A stretch of DNA of 64,000 bases from Pleurodeles waltl (Eukaryota > Chordata > Amphibia > Caudata > Salamandridae): assembly GCF_031143425.1 (NCBI RefSeq), contig NC_090438.1:775445138-775509137 (forward strand). Reading direction: 5' to 3'. The stretch's first letter is position 1. Every line of letters starts with the position of its first letter. Positions 20,041-31,794 of the stretch are shown in pieces. The position numbers were made by a program, and so were the translations under genes. A model generated the notes under the pieces. It saw only the letters and a list, made by a program, of their open reading frames with translations, was not told where the DNA came from and searched no databases.

Positions 20041-21126
20041 ATTCAGTTCCAAGGAAAGTTTAGCATTCTGCCTTGAATTCAAATGGCTGAATGAGGAACG
20101 TGAGTACTGGGCTCTATCATTTCACAAACTGAATGCTCCACAAGTGAGGCCAGTCTTCTGGTGCTTATACTTTTTCAAGAGTACACTGCTGGAAATACCA
20201 CTAGAGCTACCCTCAATGGCATCTATTGATGTGGAAGATCTGCTTCGACCAATGAGACAGCATGTTGTGCACTACAATTGCCAATACAGAAATACGCTCA
20301 GTATGATGAGCAATCTGCATTTTCAATGTTTGACCCGTTGACAATCTTGACAATTGAGCTACATGTTTTGTTTAGAACAGAGTTAATCCACAAGGAATGT
20401 CTCCATGCCTAGATTCTCTATATGTAGACAATCTGTTACAATCCATATGGCCATCCACATTGTCATCCGTTACAGGATCAAGAGTGAGAGGTCAACACAT
20501 AGATCATTCCTATTCTCTATCAACAAACATTCCATCTCCCATGACAGCAGCCCCTGTATTTCATGGAGACTTCATGATATCATCATAGAATGAGAAGAAA
20601 TTAATATAATTCAGTAAACTTGTAGCACTAGTTTGGAAAACAGAATAAAGGGAAGTGTGCTAAAGGACAGTTTGTACCTTCTAGATATGTCTGGAATTCG
20701 GTCTACTCAATCAGGAACTCACAGATCAAGCTGTGTTTTTTATAAAATTGCTCTAGCGTTTAGAAACACAAGTGCTTAACCTTGACATTTCACTTAAACA
20801 ATGTAATTGAAGACAGTAACATCAGTGAAATTCCTGGGCAGCTGCACTAGTTAGAGGTACATCTGATTTGGAAAATAACAAATGGCCAAAAATAATTTGG
20901 CGCTCAGCATTCAAATCTTTGCTAAAAAACAACTTGACATTACTCTCGTGCACAAAGGGTTATTCCACTCTTGCACTTTCTAGTGAAGCAGCTATAACCA
21001 GGAAAACTATTTACAGAGTGCAATGAAGAAAGGTACTAGGAACAACATTATACGGATAAGAATCCAGCTATTTCCAATTAAAGACTACAAAAGGCTTTGG
21101 AATACATATCATTGCAGATAACTCAC
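20041..21126. other. No gene recognised
   Basis: AT-rich sequence with only short chance open frames. No repeat structure stands out to me. Confidence 0.5.
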
Positions 21127-21675
21127 TGTTAGAAATTGGGTTTCTGGTTGGCAGAGGTATGCACCCTGTCCAAGCAGGAACAACAATCCTAGTCAGGGTA
21201 AGTCACAAACACACCCTAGGTTAGCCTGTGCTCACCCTCTGGCAGCTTGGCACAGAGCAGACAGGCGTAACTTAATGTGTAAAGTATTTGTGCAACACTC
21301 CAAACAGTAAAATTGTGAAAACACCACACAAAAATAATCCACACCACGTTAGAAAAATTGATCTTAATTTAATGAACAATATAAGACAAAAATGACAAAA
21401 ATCCAAAAAGTAGAACTTAAGTTATTCATTTTTAAGATTAAAATGTAATCACAAACATAAATATGGAATTTGATATAGTTATATGTAGGTAATCCCAAAC
21501 ACTTGGCAGAAATGGTTAAATATCTATTGCACAGGTGTAAAGTACAACAAATCAATGTACTTGGTGCCTCAACCGCAAGGTTGAACTGCCCAACAACTTC
21601 CTTACTAAACCTGTACAAAGTATCACACAAAGGGGAGCACTCAAACCTATTCAATTCAATTGAAATCATTTATTG
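21127..21675. repeat. LTR-like dispersed repeat, one end only
   Basis: The sequence starts TGTTAGAAATTGGGTTTCTG and continues with segments shared with 25898-26130 and 43910-44140, including AGCTTGGCACAGAGCAG, CAGGCGTAACTTA and CACTCCAAACAGTAA. It stops resembling them around 21600. It is a truncated member of the family that bounds the Gmr1-like pol element. Confidence 0.65.
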
Positions 21676-21689
21676 AAAACAGTCCTTGA

Positions 21690-22300
21690 AATGAACAAGA
21701 TGTCTCAAAGTTCTTGTCTTTCAAGTAATGTCTGTGTGCAAGTGCCGTCCACAAAGAAGACTTGGATGTCATGGGTTAAAAAACAATGCAATCTTTATTC
21801 TTCATTTCAGGTCAATTAAATGCAGGCAGCGACAGCCCAGCCAATGCGTTTCATTCCCATACAGGACTTCTTCAGGGCTGTAAGAAACATATATAATATG
21901 GTATGTGAAAGACATCCAAGTCGCCCCACATTTACACATTAAAGCGGCTCTTCATTTTTATCTTTAATACCAAACAAATATCAAAACATAAATCATATTG
22001 ACAATTTATAAATACTTCAGCAGTATACAATGGTATCATATCAATATGAATGAAACAAAGGAAATCCTATAAATGTATTTCATGCAATTTGATAATCCAT
22101 ATTTCAAACCACTTTGTATTAATTTGAAATCTGCAAAGAAGGTTCACAAAACTCCAGGAATAGCTGAGTACCTCAGCTAATCATATAATAGGGCAATGTT
22201 AACCACTTTATTAACTTTATCCATTAGTCCCCAAGAACAAGAAACTTACGTACTCACATAATATTCTCTATGTGTTTTTTCACCTAATGATTTTCTTTCA
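21690..22300. other. No gene recognised; possible repeat fragment
   Basis: A segment near 21850-21885 (CCAATGCGTTTCATTC, then GACTTCTTCAGGGCT) has the look of a dispersed repeat motif, but I cannot name the family. The rest is AT-rich. Confidence 0.3.
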
Positions 22301-22323
22301 ATCTCTTCCTAATCCATAGATTC

Positions 22324-22800
22324 ATGTGTGTGGAAATTTTCCTGAAATACTGTTTCACAGGCCCTTGCTTCCAGCTGCCTATACTACTGCAATGCTCTCT
22401 ACATCAGGCTTTCCACTCAATTCCTCAAAAGACTCTAGACCATACAGAACACCACAGCCAGACTCATCCTGGACCTTCCCAAATGGACTCACATCCCCTT
22501 CATCTCAGAGAGCTAAACTGGCTCCCCATCCAGAAGAGATGTCAGTTCAAGATTCTCATACACACCTACAAAGCATTACACAATCAAGGACCATCTTACA
22601 TCCACCACTGATTGAACTTCAACCGGCCCGGAAGACACCTGCACTCCACCTCACTCACCCTTGCACACAACCCATGCATCCATCACAGCCACCCTGGAGG
22701 CCGCTCGTTTTCCTACATCGCTGCCAAGACCTGAAACTCCCTACCCCTCCACCTCCGAACATTGCCCTCCCTGACTGAGTCTGGAAAAAAGCCCAAGACC
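22324..22800 (+). mobile_element. LINE fragment (CR1/L2-like RT C-terminus)
   Basis: Two overlapping frames together read LNWLPIQKRCQFKILIHTYK, then ALHNQGPSYI, then GRSFSYIAAKTWNSLP. This is the conserved C-terminal end of CR1/L2/Rex-type reverse transcriptases. At least one frameshift and one stop (after YIHH) are present. The 5' side begins abruptly, as in a typical 5'-truncated copy. Confidence 0.75.
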
Positions 22801-22875
22801 TGATTTTTCGATGGAGACACAGCACCCATGCTCCCAGAGACTCTAGGGCTGACAGCACATGCTCTACAATCTTCC

Positions 22876-23402
22876 TAGTTGCGAGTCGCAGTCCAATGTA
22901 TGATTGTTTAGTGACCACAAATGAGGTCACATAACAATCGCAGTTGCCACCAGTTTCAAACTGATGCTAAACAATTCGCAAAAGGAAAGGGGCCCCCGTT
23001 GGACCCCTTTCCCTTTGTGAATGCACGCGAAAACATTTTTTCAGAGCAGGCAGTGGTCCCACTCACCACTGCCTGCTCTGAAAAAATGAAAAGAAAACTT
23101 TTCATTTTTGTTTTCTAAATGCATTTCATTTTCTTTTAAGGAAAACGGGCTGCATTTAAAAAAAAATACTGCTTTATTTAAAAGCAGTCACAGACATGGT
23201 GGTCTGCTGACCCCAGCAGGCCACCATCCCCGTGAGTGCCGCCATTCCCAATGGGGTCGCAAATTGCGACCTACCCATGAATATTCATGAGGTAGGTAAT
23301 TTGCAATCCCACTGCGTATCGCATACAGTGTCATTGACACTTGTACACCAGGTTTTGCAATTTGCGAGTCACAAAACCTGATCTTCGTATATGTGGCCCT
23401 AA
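22876..23402. mobile_element. Hairpin-rich miniature element
   Basis: A string of inverted repeats fills the segment: 22981-23016 (AAAGGAAAGGGG with its mirror), 23035-23087 (a 20-bp arm TTTCAGAGCAGGCAGTGG with its mirror), a GGTCGCAAATTGCGACC palindrome near 23255, and ACCTACC/GGTAGGT around a TGAATATTCA core at 23271-23298. No coding capacity is visible. The outer boundaries are approximate and no clear target duplication was found. Confidence 0.6.
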
Positions 23403-24050
23403 CTTATGACAAAATAATATAAATAGGGCAATAAATTAAATATGCTATTTCTAATATGAAATTAGTACAAATGGTGTAGCGATTATCCACCAGGGAATAC
23501 ATTCTGTTTAATCTTGAGATGCGCCATCTTGGAATAATTAACAGAGCTTCAGTGGAGATATCACCTTATCCAGATACTGGTCAGTAAGTCAAATTAAAAT
23601 TCTTAAGTGTTTATTCATCAGCACTAACTCAAACAATCCAAATAGACCTTATTTTCAATCAATGTCCAATTTACAAAAAGATGTAACCCTGTATAATCCA
23701 GAAGATCATATCAGCTAAATAAACTATGTATCCATATTAATTTCATATTGAAATTGGTATATTTTATTAATTCTTTAGAGACACTCAGTATTGCTTAGTG
23801 GGTTGTGTATGGGTTGCAGTTCAACTAAATTTATCAGTTGTATTGTCACACTGACAAAGTCCTTGCGTCAGGGATTTAGCACTCTGACCCTTGCGACTCC
23901 AGGGGGGTACCCTTAGAAAACGTATTAACTCCTAGAGAACTCATCAACACCTTAGGATGACCTGCCAACAGTCATTTCTTATGAGAGTGTGCATCCCACT
24001 CCATGTCATGATAGGCACTAATTCCATTCTAGGGTGTTTCACCTAGAAAT
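23403..24050. other. No gene recognised
   Basis: AT-rich, with only short chance frames. A weak resemblance to the motif near 21850 (CTTGCGTCAGGGATT at 23862) hints at another repeat fragment. Confidence 0.4.
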
Positions 24051-24055
24051 ATTTA

Positions 24056-24240
24056 CTATAGCCTTATCGCCCACTGTAGTGGGTTATACAGGCCATTAAG
24101 GCCCGCTCCAGCGTTAAAAGCATTTAACAAGGGAGCAGGCCTTTAATGGCCAGTATAGCCCAGCTACAGCGGGCTCTAAGGCTATTAGAACATTCCACCA
24201 CTAGAGGGCAGAATGTTCTAAAAATAAAACAAAGGCCTCA
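24056..24240. repeat. Imperfect long inverted repeat
   Basis: The left arm TAGCCTTATCGCCCACTGTA and the right arm ending TACAGCGGGCTCTAAGGCTA are mirror images with some mismatches. A second inner pair, AGGCCATTAAGGCC and GGCCTTTAATGGCC, lies between them. It is a foldback element of about 120 bp followed by an AGAACATTC/GAATGTTCT pair. Confidence 0.65.
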
Positions 24241-25128
24241 CAAAGCCCGAGTTCACAGCTGTTACTGTGAGACAAACATTGGAATGTTGGATCTCTAGGC
24301 TGTTACCAGCCATTAGAAGCCCAGAGCACTCAATTGTCTTCAATGGAGCTCACAACACTCCAATGTTCTAATATCAGGTATTTTAGTCTAATTTGATAAA
24401 TGGAAGCAAACCATGACCAGCATACCCATAATTAATTAGGTTGTTACACAAAAGGCCAGGGATGCGAACAGTGCCCATGATGATATGGAGTGAGGTGGCC
24501 ACTCAGATTCCTCTCTATACTTTGAGCTAGGACTTGGGCCTGTACACGTTTGTGTCCTGTCAAATAACCATATCACCAAAGGAGATGCCCCTCCCCTGAA
24601 GAGGGTTACAATGGCTACAGACTTGTTTTGGAAGTTTTAAGCTTTGATTGCCATCACCAAGGTATTTGTCTCCTTGATTTATTGAATTTTTGAAATTCTG
24701 TTATGTTGCACAGCATTCTAGCACACTTGCATGGATATTGTTAAGGGGTTGCCCGGGGTTGAAGCTGTGACCCCTAGCTTGCCCCTTGCAACTCCTATTA
24801 CTGCATGTTTGACCCCTGGCCTTATACGTGGTAAATCAGTACCAAGAACACAGGAGCAGCTAAGCATCCTTATCTTCAGCCCATTTTACTTTATACTAAT
24901 AGTGAATAATATTTTATTATTCAGTATTACTGTATGAAAAAGGTGCACACTTTGCTGGAACAGCACCTTTGGTGGCAAATGTGGTAAGTGTCTGTGGGTG
25001 AGAGTGTGTTTATGTGAGATAGTGCTTGTGTATGTGTGAGCATTTGTCTATATGTATAAGCATGTGTATGTGAGTGAAAGTGAGTGAGAATCAGTGCCAA
25101 GTAGTGAGTGAGATTGTGTGAGACTGAA
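24241..25128. other. No gene recognised; GTGAGT-rich end
   Basis: No coding features are seen. From 24985 to 25128 the sequence is rich in GTGTG, GTGAG and GAGTGA, a degenerate simple repeat that resumes after the miniature element at 25129-25733. Confidence 0.45.
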
Positions 25129-25733
25129 GCCCAGATTTACTATTCTTTGACACAAGGCAATGCTGCATCAAAGATACTGTGCTGCCTTGCGTCAAAGGGA
25201 AAGAGAAAAATGCACCATAGGTACCAAAATATGGTGCATTATTTCTCTCCCTGTGTGCTGGTGCACTTTTGTCAGCCATGTGCACACCCTTGCGTGTGTA
25301 TGTTCTGTGAAGCATAGGTTTTGTACTGGAAGGTGTCCCTTCCAGTACAAAAACTATGCTTTTAGACATTTCCCACTTTGTATGTGTGTTATACAATGCA
25401 GTGCATGTGCAAAGTTGTAAAACAAAGAGAAATTAAAACATTTCTCCTCATGGCTGCCTCAAGAAGTCAGTAGATTTTCCCAGATATTCTTCTCTATCAA
25501 TGTTTGTAAATAAGGATTAACGCCAAACCCATGATTGGTTGCATGAGAGTGCTCTTGCACCACCCATTGAATGCCAACTGGATGCTAAATAACACAAAGC
25601 AGTGTATAGGGCAGTTTTCCATTACTTTGGGATACTACCCAATGCAAATGGGTATTTGTGTTGGATTCTAAATCCCATCCTAACACAAAAGTGACACAAA
25701 CGCAGAGCAAACTTTTAGTAAACCTGGGCCTGA
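25129..25733. mobile_element. Miniature inverted-repeat element with internal hairpin
   Basis: The ends read GCCCAGATTTACTA and TAGTAAACCTGGGC, an imperfect inverted repeat. CTGA occurs just outside both ends and may be a target duplication. An internal hairpin at 25310-25361 has 24-bp arms (AAGCATAGGTTTTGTACTGG and its mirror). The same degenerate GTGAG simple repeat lies on both sides, which supports insertion into it. No coding capacity. Confidence 0.65.
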
Positions 25734-25897
25734 GTGTCAGTAAGTCTGAGTGAATATGAGTGAGATAAAGAGTGAATGCAAGTGAGTGAGTCAGAATTAA
25801 CAAGAATGAGTGTAAGGGGGTTTAAGAGAATGTGAGTGTGATGTTAGGGGCATGTGACATGCCTTCCCGGGAAAAATCAGGATCAAGGGTCCTAAGA

Positions 25898-26358
25898 TGT
25901 TGGGATAAATTGGGTTGTTGGTTGACTGGGGACTGAGCCCACCAGAGTAAACCACAACAAAAATCACAAAATTAACCTGTGCTTAACCCTGGGGAGCTTG
26001 GTACAAAAACAGTCAGACTTAACTTTGAGGCAATGGCTAAAGTATTTATGAAGCACGCAAACAGTTACAAAGTGAAAACACAAAAACAAATCCCACAGCA
26101 ATTTAGAAATATAGAATGCATTTGATTAATTTATTTGGCACCAGAACCACAAAAGAACTGGAGTTATGATTTTTAAAAGATTATGGTAAAAACTAGATCC
26201 GAACAGCTCAAAGCACCAACTGCGGACACACATATAGGCCACAAACTTATGAGCACTGTGGCCCTGCCTGGCAGGGTCCCAGTGACACATAGACTAAAAC
26301 AACATATATACAGTGAAATATGGGGGTAACATGCCAGGCAAGATGGTACTTTCCTACA
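25898..26358 (-). repeat. Presumed 3' LTR of the Gmr1-like element
   Basis: On the - strand it starts TGTAGGAAAGTACC directly after the purine tract and ends CCCAACA, so it has TG...CA ends over 461 bp. The half nearer 25898 resembles 21127-21350 and 43910-44140. Confidence 0.6.
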
Positions 26359-26394
26359 CAACCCCCTCCCCCCCCCAAAGGAAGGACAATAAGA

Positions 26395-29300
26395 CTAGCC
26401 ATGACCTGATGAGTCTTCATTGTCTAAGTGGAAATATCTGGAGAGTCCATCTGCATTGGAGTGGGTACTCCCAGGTCTATGTTCCACTGTATAGTCCATT
26501 CCCTGTAGAGATATGGACCACCTCAACAATTTAGGGTTTTCACCTTTCATTTGTTTTAGCCAAAGTAGAGGTTTGTGGTCTGTCTGAACAATAAAGTGAG
26601 TGCCAAACAGGTATGGCCTCAACTTCTTCAGTGCCCAGACCACAGCGAAGGCCTCCCTCTCTATGGCAGACCAACGCTTTTCTCTAGGGGTCAAACCTTC
26701 TGCTGATAAAAGCAACTGGTTGATCCTGGCTCTCAGAATTCAGTTGTGATAAGACTGCCCCTACCCCTAATTCAGATGCATCAGTTTGAACAATGAATTT
26801 CTTGGAGTAACATGGGCTTTTTAGGACAGGTGCAGTGCACATGGCCTGTTTGAGCTCCTCAAAAGCTTTCTGACAGCTAGCTGTCCACAATACCTTTTTA
26901 GGAATCTTTTTACAGGTGAGATCATTAAGTGGGGCTGCTATGGAGCCATAGTTTTTAATGAATCTCCTGTAATACCCAGTGAGGCCTAGGAAGGCTCTCA
27001 CCTGGGTCTGTGTTGTAGGGGGAACCCAATCCATGATTGTCTGGATTTTCCCCTGAAGTGGTGCAATCTGTTCTCCACCTACCAGGTGTCCCAGATAAAC
27101 CACCTTTCCCTACCCTATCTGGCACTTTGAGGCCTTGATAGTGAGGCCTGCCTTTTGCAGGGCCTCCAAAACTTTCCAAAGGTGGACCAGGTGCTCATCC
27201 CAGGTGGAGCTAAAGACAGCTATATCATCTAGATATGCTGCACTAAAAGCCTCCAACTCTTGCAGGACTGTGTTCATCAACCTCTGAAAAGTGGCAGGTG
27301 CATTTTTCAACCCACTGTAAATTGGTAGTGCCCTCCTATAGTTAAAAATGCAGTTTTAGGTTTAGCATCCTCAGCCAATTTGATCTGCCAATATCCTGCA
27401 GTCAAATCAAAGGTGCTTAGATACTTGGCAGATGCCAGTGTATCTATGAGCTCATCTGCCCTGGGTATAGGGTGAGCATTAGTTTTTGTTACCCGATTGA
27501 GCCCTCTGTAATCAACACAAAACCTCATCTCCCTTTTTCCATCTTTTGAGTGAGGCTTTGGTACAAGCACCACAGGACTCGCCCATGGGCTTTCAGAAGG
27601 TTCAACCACTCCTAGATCAAGCATTTTCTGAACCTCTTGTTTTATGAAGTCCCTGACATGGTCAGGCTGCCTATAGATTTTACTTTTGACAGGCAAGCTC
27701 TCTCCAGTATCAATTGTGTGTTCACACCAAGATGTGGTGCCTGGCACAGTTGAAAAGAGTGCAGAAAATTGTCCAAGGAGATTTATGCAGTTGTCTTTCT
27801 GTTCTGCAGTCAGACAATCTGCTAAAACTACTCCTTCCACTAAAGCATCCTCTTCAGTGGAGGAGAAGAGATCAGGGAGAGGGTCACTCTCTTCTTCCTG
27901 TCCTTCATCTGTTGCCATGAGCAGGATGAGATCAGCCCTGTCATAGTAGGGTTTTAGGCAGTTGACATGAATCACCATAAGGGGACTCCTGGCAGTGCCT
28001 AGGTCAACTAAATAGGTGACCTCACCCTTTTTCTCAACAATTAGATGGGGTCCACTCCATTTGTCCTGGAGTGCTCTTGGGGCCACAGGCTCCAATACCC
28101 ACACCTTCTGTCCTGGTTGGTACTGAATCAGAACAGCCTTCTGGTCATGCCATTGCTTCTGGAGCTCTTGGCTGGCCTGAAGGTTTTTACTGGCCTTTTT
28201 AATGTACTCAGCCATTATGGATCTTAGGCCAAGTACATAGTCCACTATGTCCTGTTTGGGAGCTTTTAAAGGTTGTTCCCAACCCTTCTTCACAAGTGTT
28301 AGTGGACCTCTTACAGGGTGTCCAAAGAGGAGTTCAAAGGGGCTGAAGCCCACTCCTTTCTGGGGTACCTCCCTGTAAGCAAAAAGCAGGCAAGGTAACA
28401 GGACATCCCATCTCCTCCTGAGTTTTTCAGGGAGTCCCATTATCATACCTTTGAGAGTCTTATTAAACCTCTCTACCAGTCCATTAGTCTGTGGATGATA
28501 AGGAGTGGTGAATTTGTAGGTTACACCACATTCGTCCCACATAGATTTCAAGTATGCAGACATAACGTTGCTACCCCTGTCTGATACAACCTCTTTTGGG
28601 AAACCCACCCTGGAAAAGATTCCCAGGAGGGCTTTTGCCACTGCAGGAGCTGTAGTGGTCCTTAGAGGAATTGCTTCAGGATATCTGGTGGCATGGTCCA
28701 CAACCCCCAAGATAAACCTATTGCCTGAAGCAGTAGGAGGGTCAAGGGGGCCGACTATGTCAACCCCTACCCTTTCAAAGGGGACCCCAACCACAGGTAG
28801 TGGAATAAGGGGAGCCTTTGGTGTGCCACCAGTCTTGCCACTGGCTTGGCAGGTCACACAAGACTTACAAAAATATTTAGTGTCCTCTGACATCCTAGGC
28901 CAGTGAAACAGGGGGACAAGCCTTTCCCATGTTTTGATCTAGCCCAAATGCCCAGCCAAAGGAATGTCATGTGCCAGAGTTAGGAGGAACTCTCTGTACT
29001 GCAGGGGAATTACCAGTCTTCTGGCTGCTCCAGGTTTTGGGTCCCTTGCCTCTGTGTACAAGAGGTTGTCCTCCCAGTAAACTCTATGTGAGTCACTGAC
29101 ATCCCCATTTTGCTGTTTGACAGCTTGCTGTCTGAGACCCTCTAATGTGGGACAGGATTGCTGTGCCACACTCAGCTCGTCCCTGGCAGGCCCCCCTCCA
29201 CCCAAAAGCTCAGCAGTCTCTGCTGCCAGCTCATCTGGTGAAGGTTCTGCACAGGGAGGAAATTCTTCTTCCTCAGAAGGAGAATCATCTGTAGAGGGAG

Positions 29301-29400
29301 GGATAGTGGATAGGGATTTACCCTTGCTACCCCTAGCTTTAGGGAGCACTTGGTCCATTGTTCCAGGCAGGGCACAGCCTATTGACTTGCAAGTGAGGCT
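26395..29400 (-). pseudogene. Gmr1-like pol: integrase, reverse transcriptase, RNase H
   Basis: Reading 5' to 3' on the - strand, the first domain is the zinc-binding HHCC region of integrase (GHLG near 28940, CKSCVTCQASG near 28840). The integrase core follows with Asp in VGVDIVGPL, Asp in VVSDRGSN and Glu in QTNGLVERFN. A C-terminal region ends near VIHVNCLKPYY. Then comes RT: FDLTAGYWQIK near 27400 and the catalytic AAYLDDIAVFS near 27230. RNase H follows with FIVQTDASELGVG, then KLRPYLFGTHF, VQTDHKPLLWL and GLSRYF at 26415. There is a stop near 28938 and shifts near 27310, 27105 and 26700. No protease or gag was recognised. Confidence 0.85.
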
Positions 29401-30264
29401 TTGCCCAGCACTGCCTCCCACCCGGTCAGAGATGGCACACCCAATTCCTTTATTGTGTGGATGTCTGGGAGAAATATAAAAGTCCAACTGCCAACTACAC
29501 CCAGTACTGTGACCCAGCAACAGGCTGCAGGCACAAAATAGCCTGGGCAGAAAAATGCAAACATTCAAAAATTGTCATTTTTTAAATTGTGACTTTAAAT
29601 CCAACATTGCTGTTAAAGAGGATTTTAAATAAACATTTCAGATACCAAACATGAATTTACTACCTGCTAAAGTTATTATTATTAAATTAATAAGGCAATC
29701 CAATGTTATCCTGTGGGAGAGGGAGGCCTCACAGTAGTGAAAAACAAAATTAGGAGTTTTTCACTACCAGGACATATAAAACTTAAAAAATACATTTCCA
29801 TTTTTTTTTATTACATTGGCCCCTGCCCTATAGGCTGTAGAGGGTCTACCATAGGAATTGACTTATGTTGCCATAAAAGGAGAGTTTTAATGCTTGGCAT
29901 GTGGTTATATTGGAAAGTCAAATTGACAGTTTAAAGCTGCATTCAGGCTGCAATGACAGACCTGGGACATATTTAAAGGGGCTACTTAAGTGGGTTGCAC
30001 AATACGTTCTGCAAGTAGCATTTAATATACAGGCCCTGGACACATAGTATACCACTTTACTAGGGACTTATAAGTAAATGAAATATGCAAATTATGAGTA
30101 AGTCGATTTTACAATATTTACGGAAATGGGCACAATCACTTTATCACTGGTTAGCAGTGGTAAAGTGCACAAAGTTCTAAGACCATCAAAAACGAATTCT
30201 GAAAATAGGAGGGTGAAGGAAAAACATTTAGGGGAGGACCACCCTACGGATAACAGATCTAACA
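29401..30264 (-). repeat. 5'-side non-coding region of the Gmr1-like element
   Basis: This segment matches 44400-45207 at many points, for example CAATGTTATCC, AGGAGTTTTTCACTACCA, GGCTGCAATG and CACTGGTTAGCAGTGGT. It ends at the same point (CTAACA versus CCAACA). It is therefore part of the same repeat family and the right boundary of this copy. Confidence 0.65.
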
Positions 30265-30590
30265 GATGTCCCTTCGTGTGATGTCATTAAAGTCAAAGGG
30301 TATATAATGGTACTTCCGTTACCTCTGACATTTTCGTGAATCAATGTACATGCTTCCATGTAGAAGTTCTACAAACGGTTGGCACTGAAAGAGTAAATTG
30401 CTTCTCACAAGAAGGAATGGAAATTTTCTGCCACGTACCAGTTTTTTGTTATACAATCTCAAAGTCTACATGTGTGGGCATGTGCAAAGTCAAATATCTG
30501 TGATATCCCTCAAGCACTGCCAAATGTTTCAACCACTAAGGCAAAGAAGAGACAACAGGAAACGTACGAGGCAAGACTGGGGGTGTTCCC
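30265..30590. other. No gene recognised
   Basis: Only short chance frames; no motif seen. Confidence 0.4.
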
Positions 30591-30599
30591 ATGAGCACT

Positions 30600-30960
30600 A
30601 ACTTCTATGGATCTCAGGAGCACGGGGGGCTCCTCCATTAGTGCGTAGGAGCGTCGCCCCCCTGCCAGCAGCAGCAGCTGCAAAACCTTTCAAAGAAAAG
30701 GATAATAAACTATGTGTATTATCCTTTTCTTTCAAAGGGGTGGTGCCACGGGGGTGACGTGCACTGAGGGGGAGTGCACAGCACTGTTTGGCCGGCCATC
30801 TCGGGCTGGCCAAACACAGATGTGCACAGGGCACAAGCTCCCAGTCTGCTCCCAGCCAATCCTGACGCTGCTCAGATCAGCGTCAGGATTGGCAGCAGGC
30901 TGGGAGCCTGTGCCTGCGTGCAGCAGAGAAGCAGCGCTACGCAACGGAGAAGGTACATTT
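30600..30960. mobile_element. Foldback miniature element with two strong hairpins
   Basis: One hairpin at about 30688-30739 has arms CTTTCAAAGAAAAGGATAAT and its mirror. A second near 30855-30895 has arms GCCAATCCTGACGCTG and its mirror, embedded in a looser pair CCCAG...CTGGG. GC-rich, no coding capacity, outer ends not defined. Confidence 0.55.
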
Positions 30961-31390
30961 TTTTTTTCTTAATTTAATTTTTATTCTCCCTACGTGCACT
31001 GCCCTGCCCCTTCTGCGCCCGCGAACTGCCACTGCCTCAGGGGCTTAGGCTCCAACTATATTTTCAGGTGAGGCCCTTTGTGTTTGTTGAGACAAGGTCA
31101 GAGATATTCCATTGCTTTTAGTTTTTCCCTTCAAGAGAGCTTTCATTTCAGAATGCTAACATAACCAGTGCATGACAACAAAAGGGGTAGTATTGCTGTA
31201 CCAGGAGAAGCTAGGGCGGTGAAAAGTGGAGGCTGGTAACAGCAGAAGGAAGAGGGAGAAGAGGATGTAGTCGTGAGCAAAAGGGGCAGTGTGTGAGAAA
31301 GGGCAGCAAGTAGGTAGGGCGGCGAGTGAGAAACACAGAACCTTGGGAGCGGCATTAAAGGTTGCCACCTTTCCAAGAGAAACAAGCATT
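30961..31390. other. No gene recognised
   Basis: A short T-run at 30958 is followed by sequence with no motif I can name. Chance frames exist on the - strand at 31143-31400. Confidence 0.4.
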
Positions 31391-31394
31391 TGCA

Positions 31395-31770
31395 ATGCAA
31401 TGGGTCTCAGGATTCCTCGAAATAGAGCAGTTAACGTTATAAATCCCTAACTGGACTTTTTTGCCACTTAAATTGAAAATGAAAAGTGAAACAGTTTATA
31501 TAAGAGAGCCGATTCAAAGCGCCACTGTAAGCGCGAAGGAGAGACATAAAAGGAAAAAGAAGTTTGCTCACAATCAAACATATCACCAAACATGCAATTA
31601 TCGATGTAACAGGGTTGATGGCCAAGGCGGTAACCAAACTGCCCCAAGGAGAGATAAAGTAAAGCATTTACCAATAATAACAATGTTTTTTTTTAAAGGC
31701 AAGCCCATGAACTAGTGATAGTGATGGGTGTGCGGTGGGTGTGGTTAAAAGCCCACAGATAGATTACAGC
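31395..31770 (-). repeat. Unclassified dispersed repeat R2, copy 1
   Basis: The sequence is the reverse complement of 59695-60110 over several hundred bases. Examples are the GGTCTC/GAGACC end with GCAAATGCTTG, the AAAAGTCCAGTTAGG segment and the TTAAAAGCAGAT/CCATGCCCAC end. Both copies show a similar short frame on the opposite sense, but it has no known domain and may not be coding. Confidence 0.65.
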
Positions 31771-31794
31771 AAGTCAAGGTGCTTGCAAACTAAA

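Larger units (their letters stand above)
25898..30264 (-). mobile_element. Ty3/gypsy-like retroelement, Gmr1-type domain order, decayed
   Basis: The element is bounded by TGTTGGG on the left and CTAACA on the right, ends that parallel those of the 1.3-kb relative at 43910-45207. Its pol reads on the - strand with the integrase before the reverse transcriptase. A purine-rich tract (CTTTGGGGGGGGGAGGG on the - strand, near 26380) sits just before the left terminal sequence, as a polypurine tract should. A matching LTR on the right is not seen, so the 5' LTR is missing or has diverged. Stops and frameshifts show that it is inactive. Confidence 0.75.
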
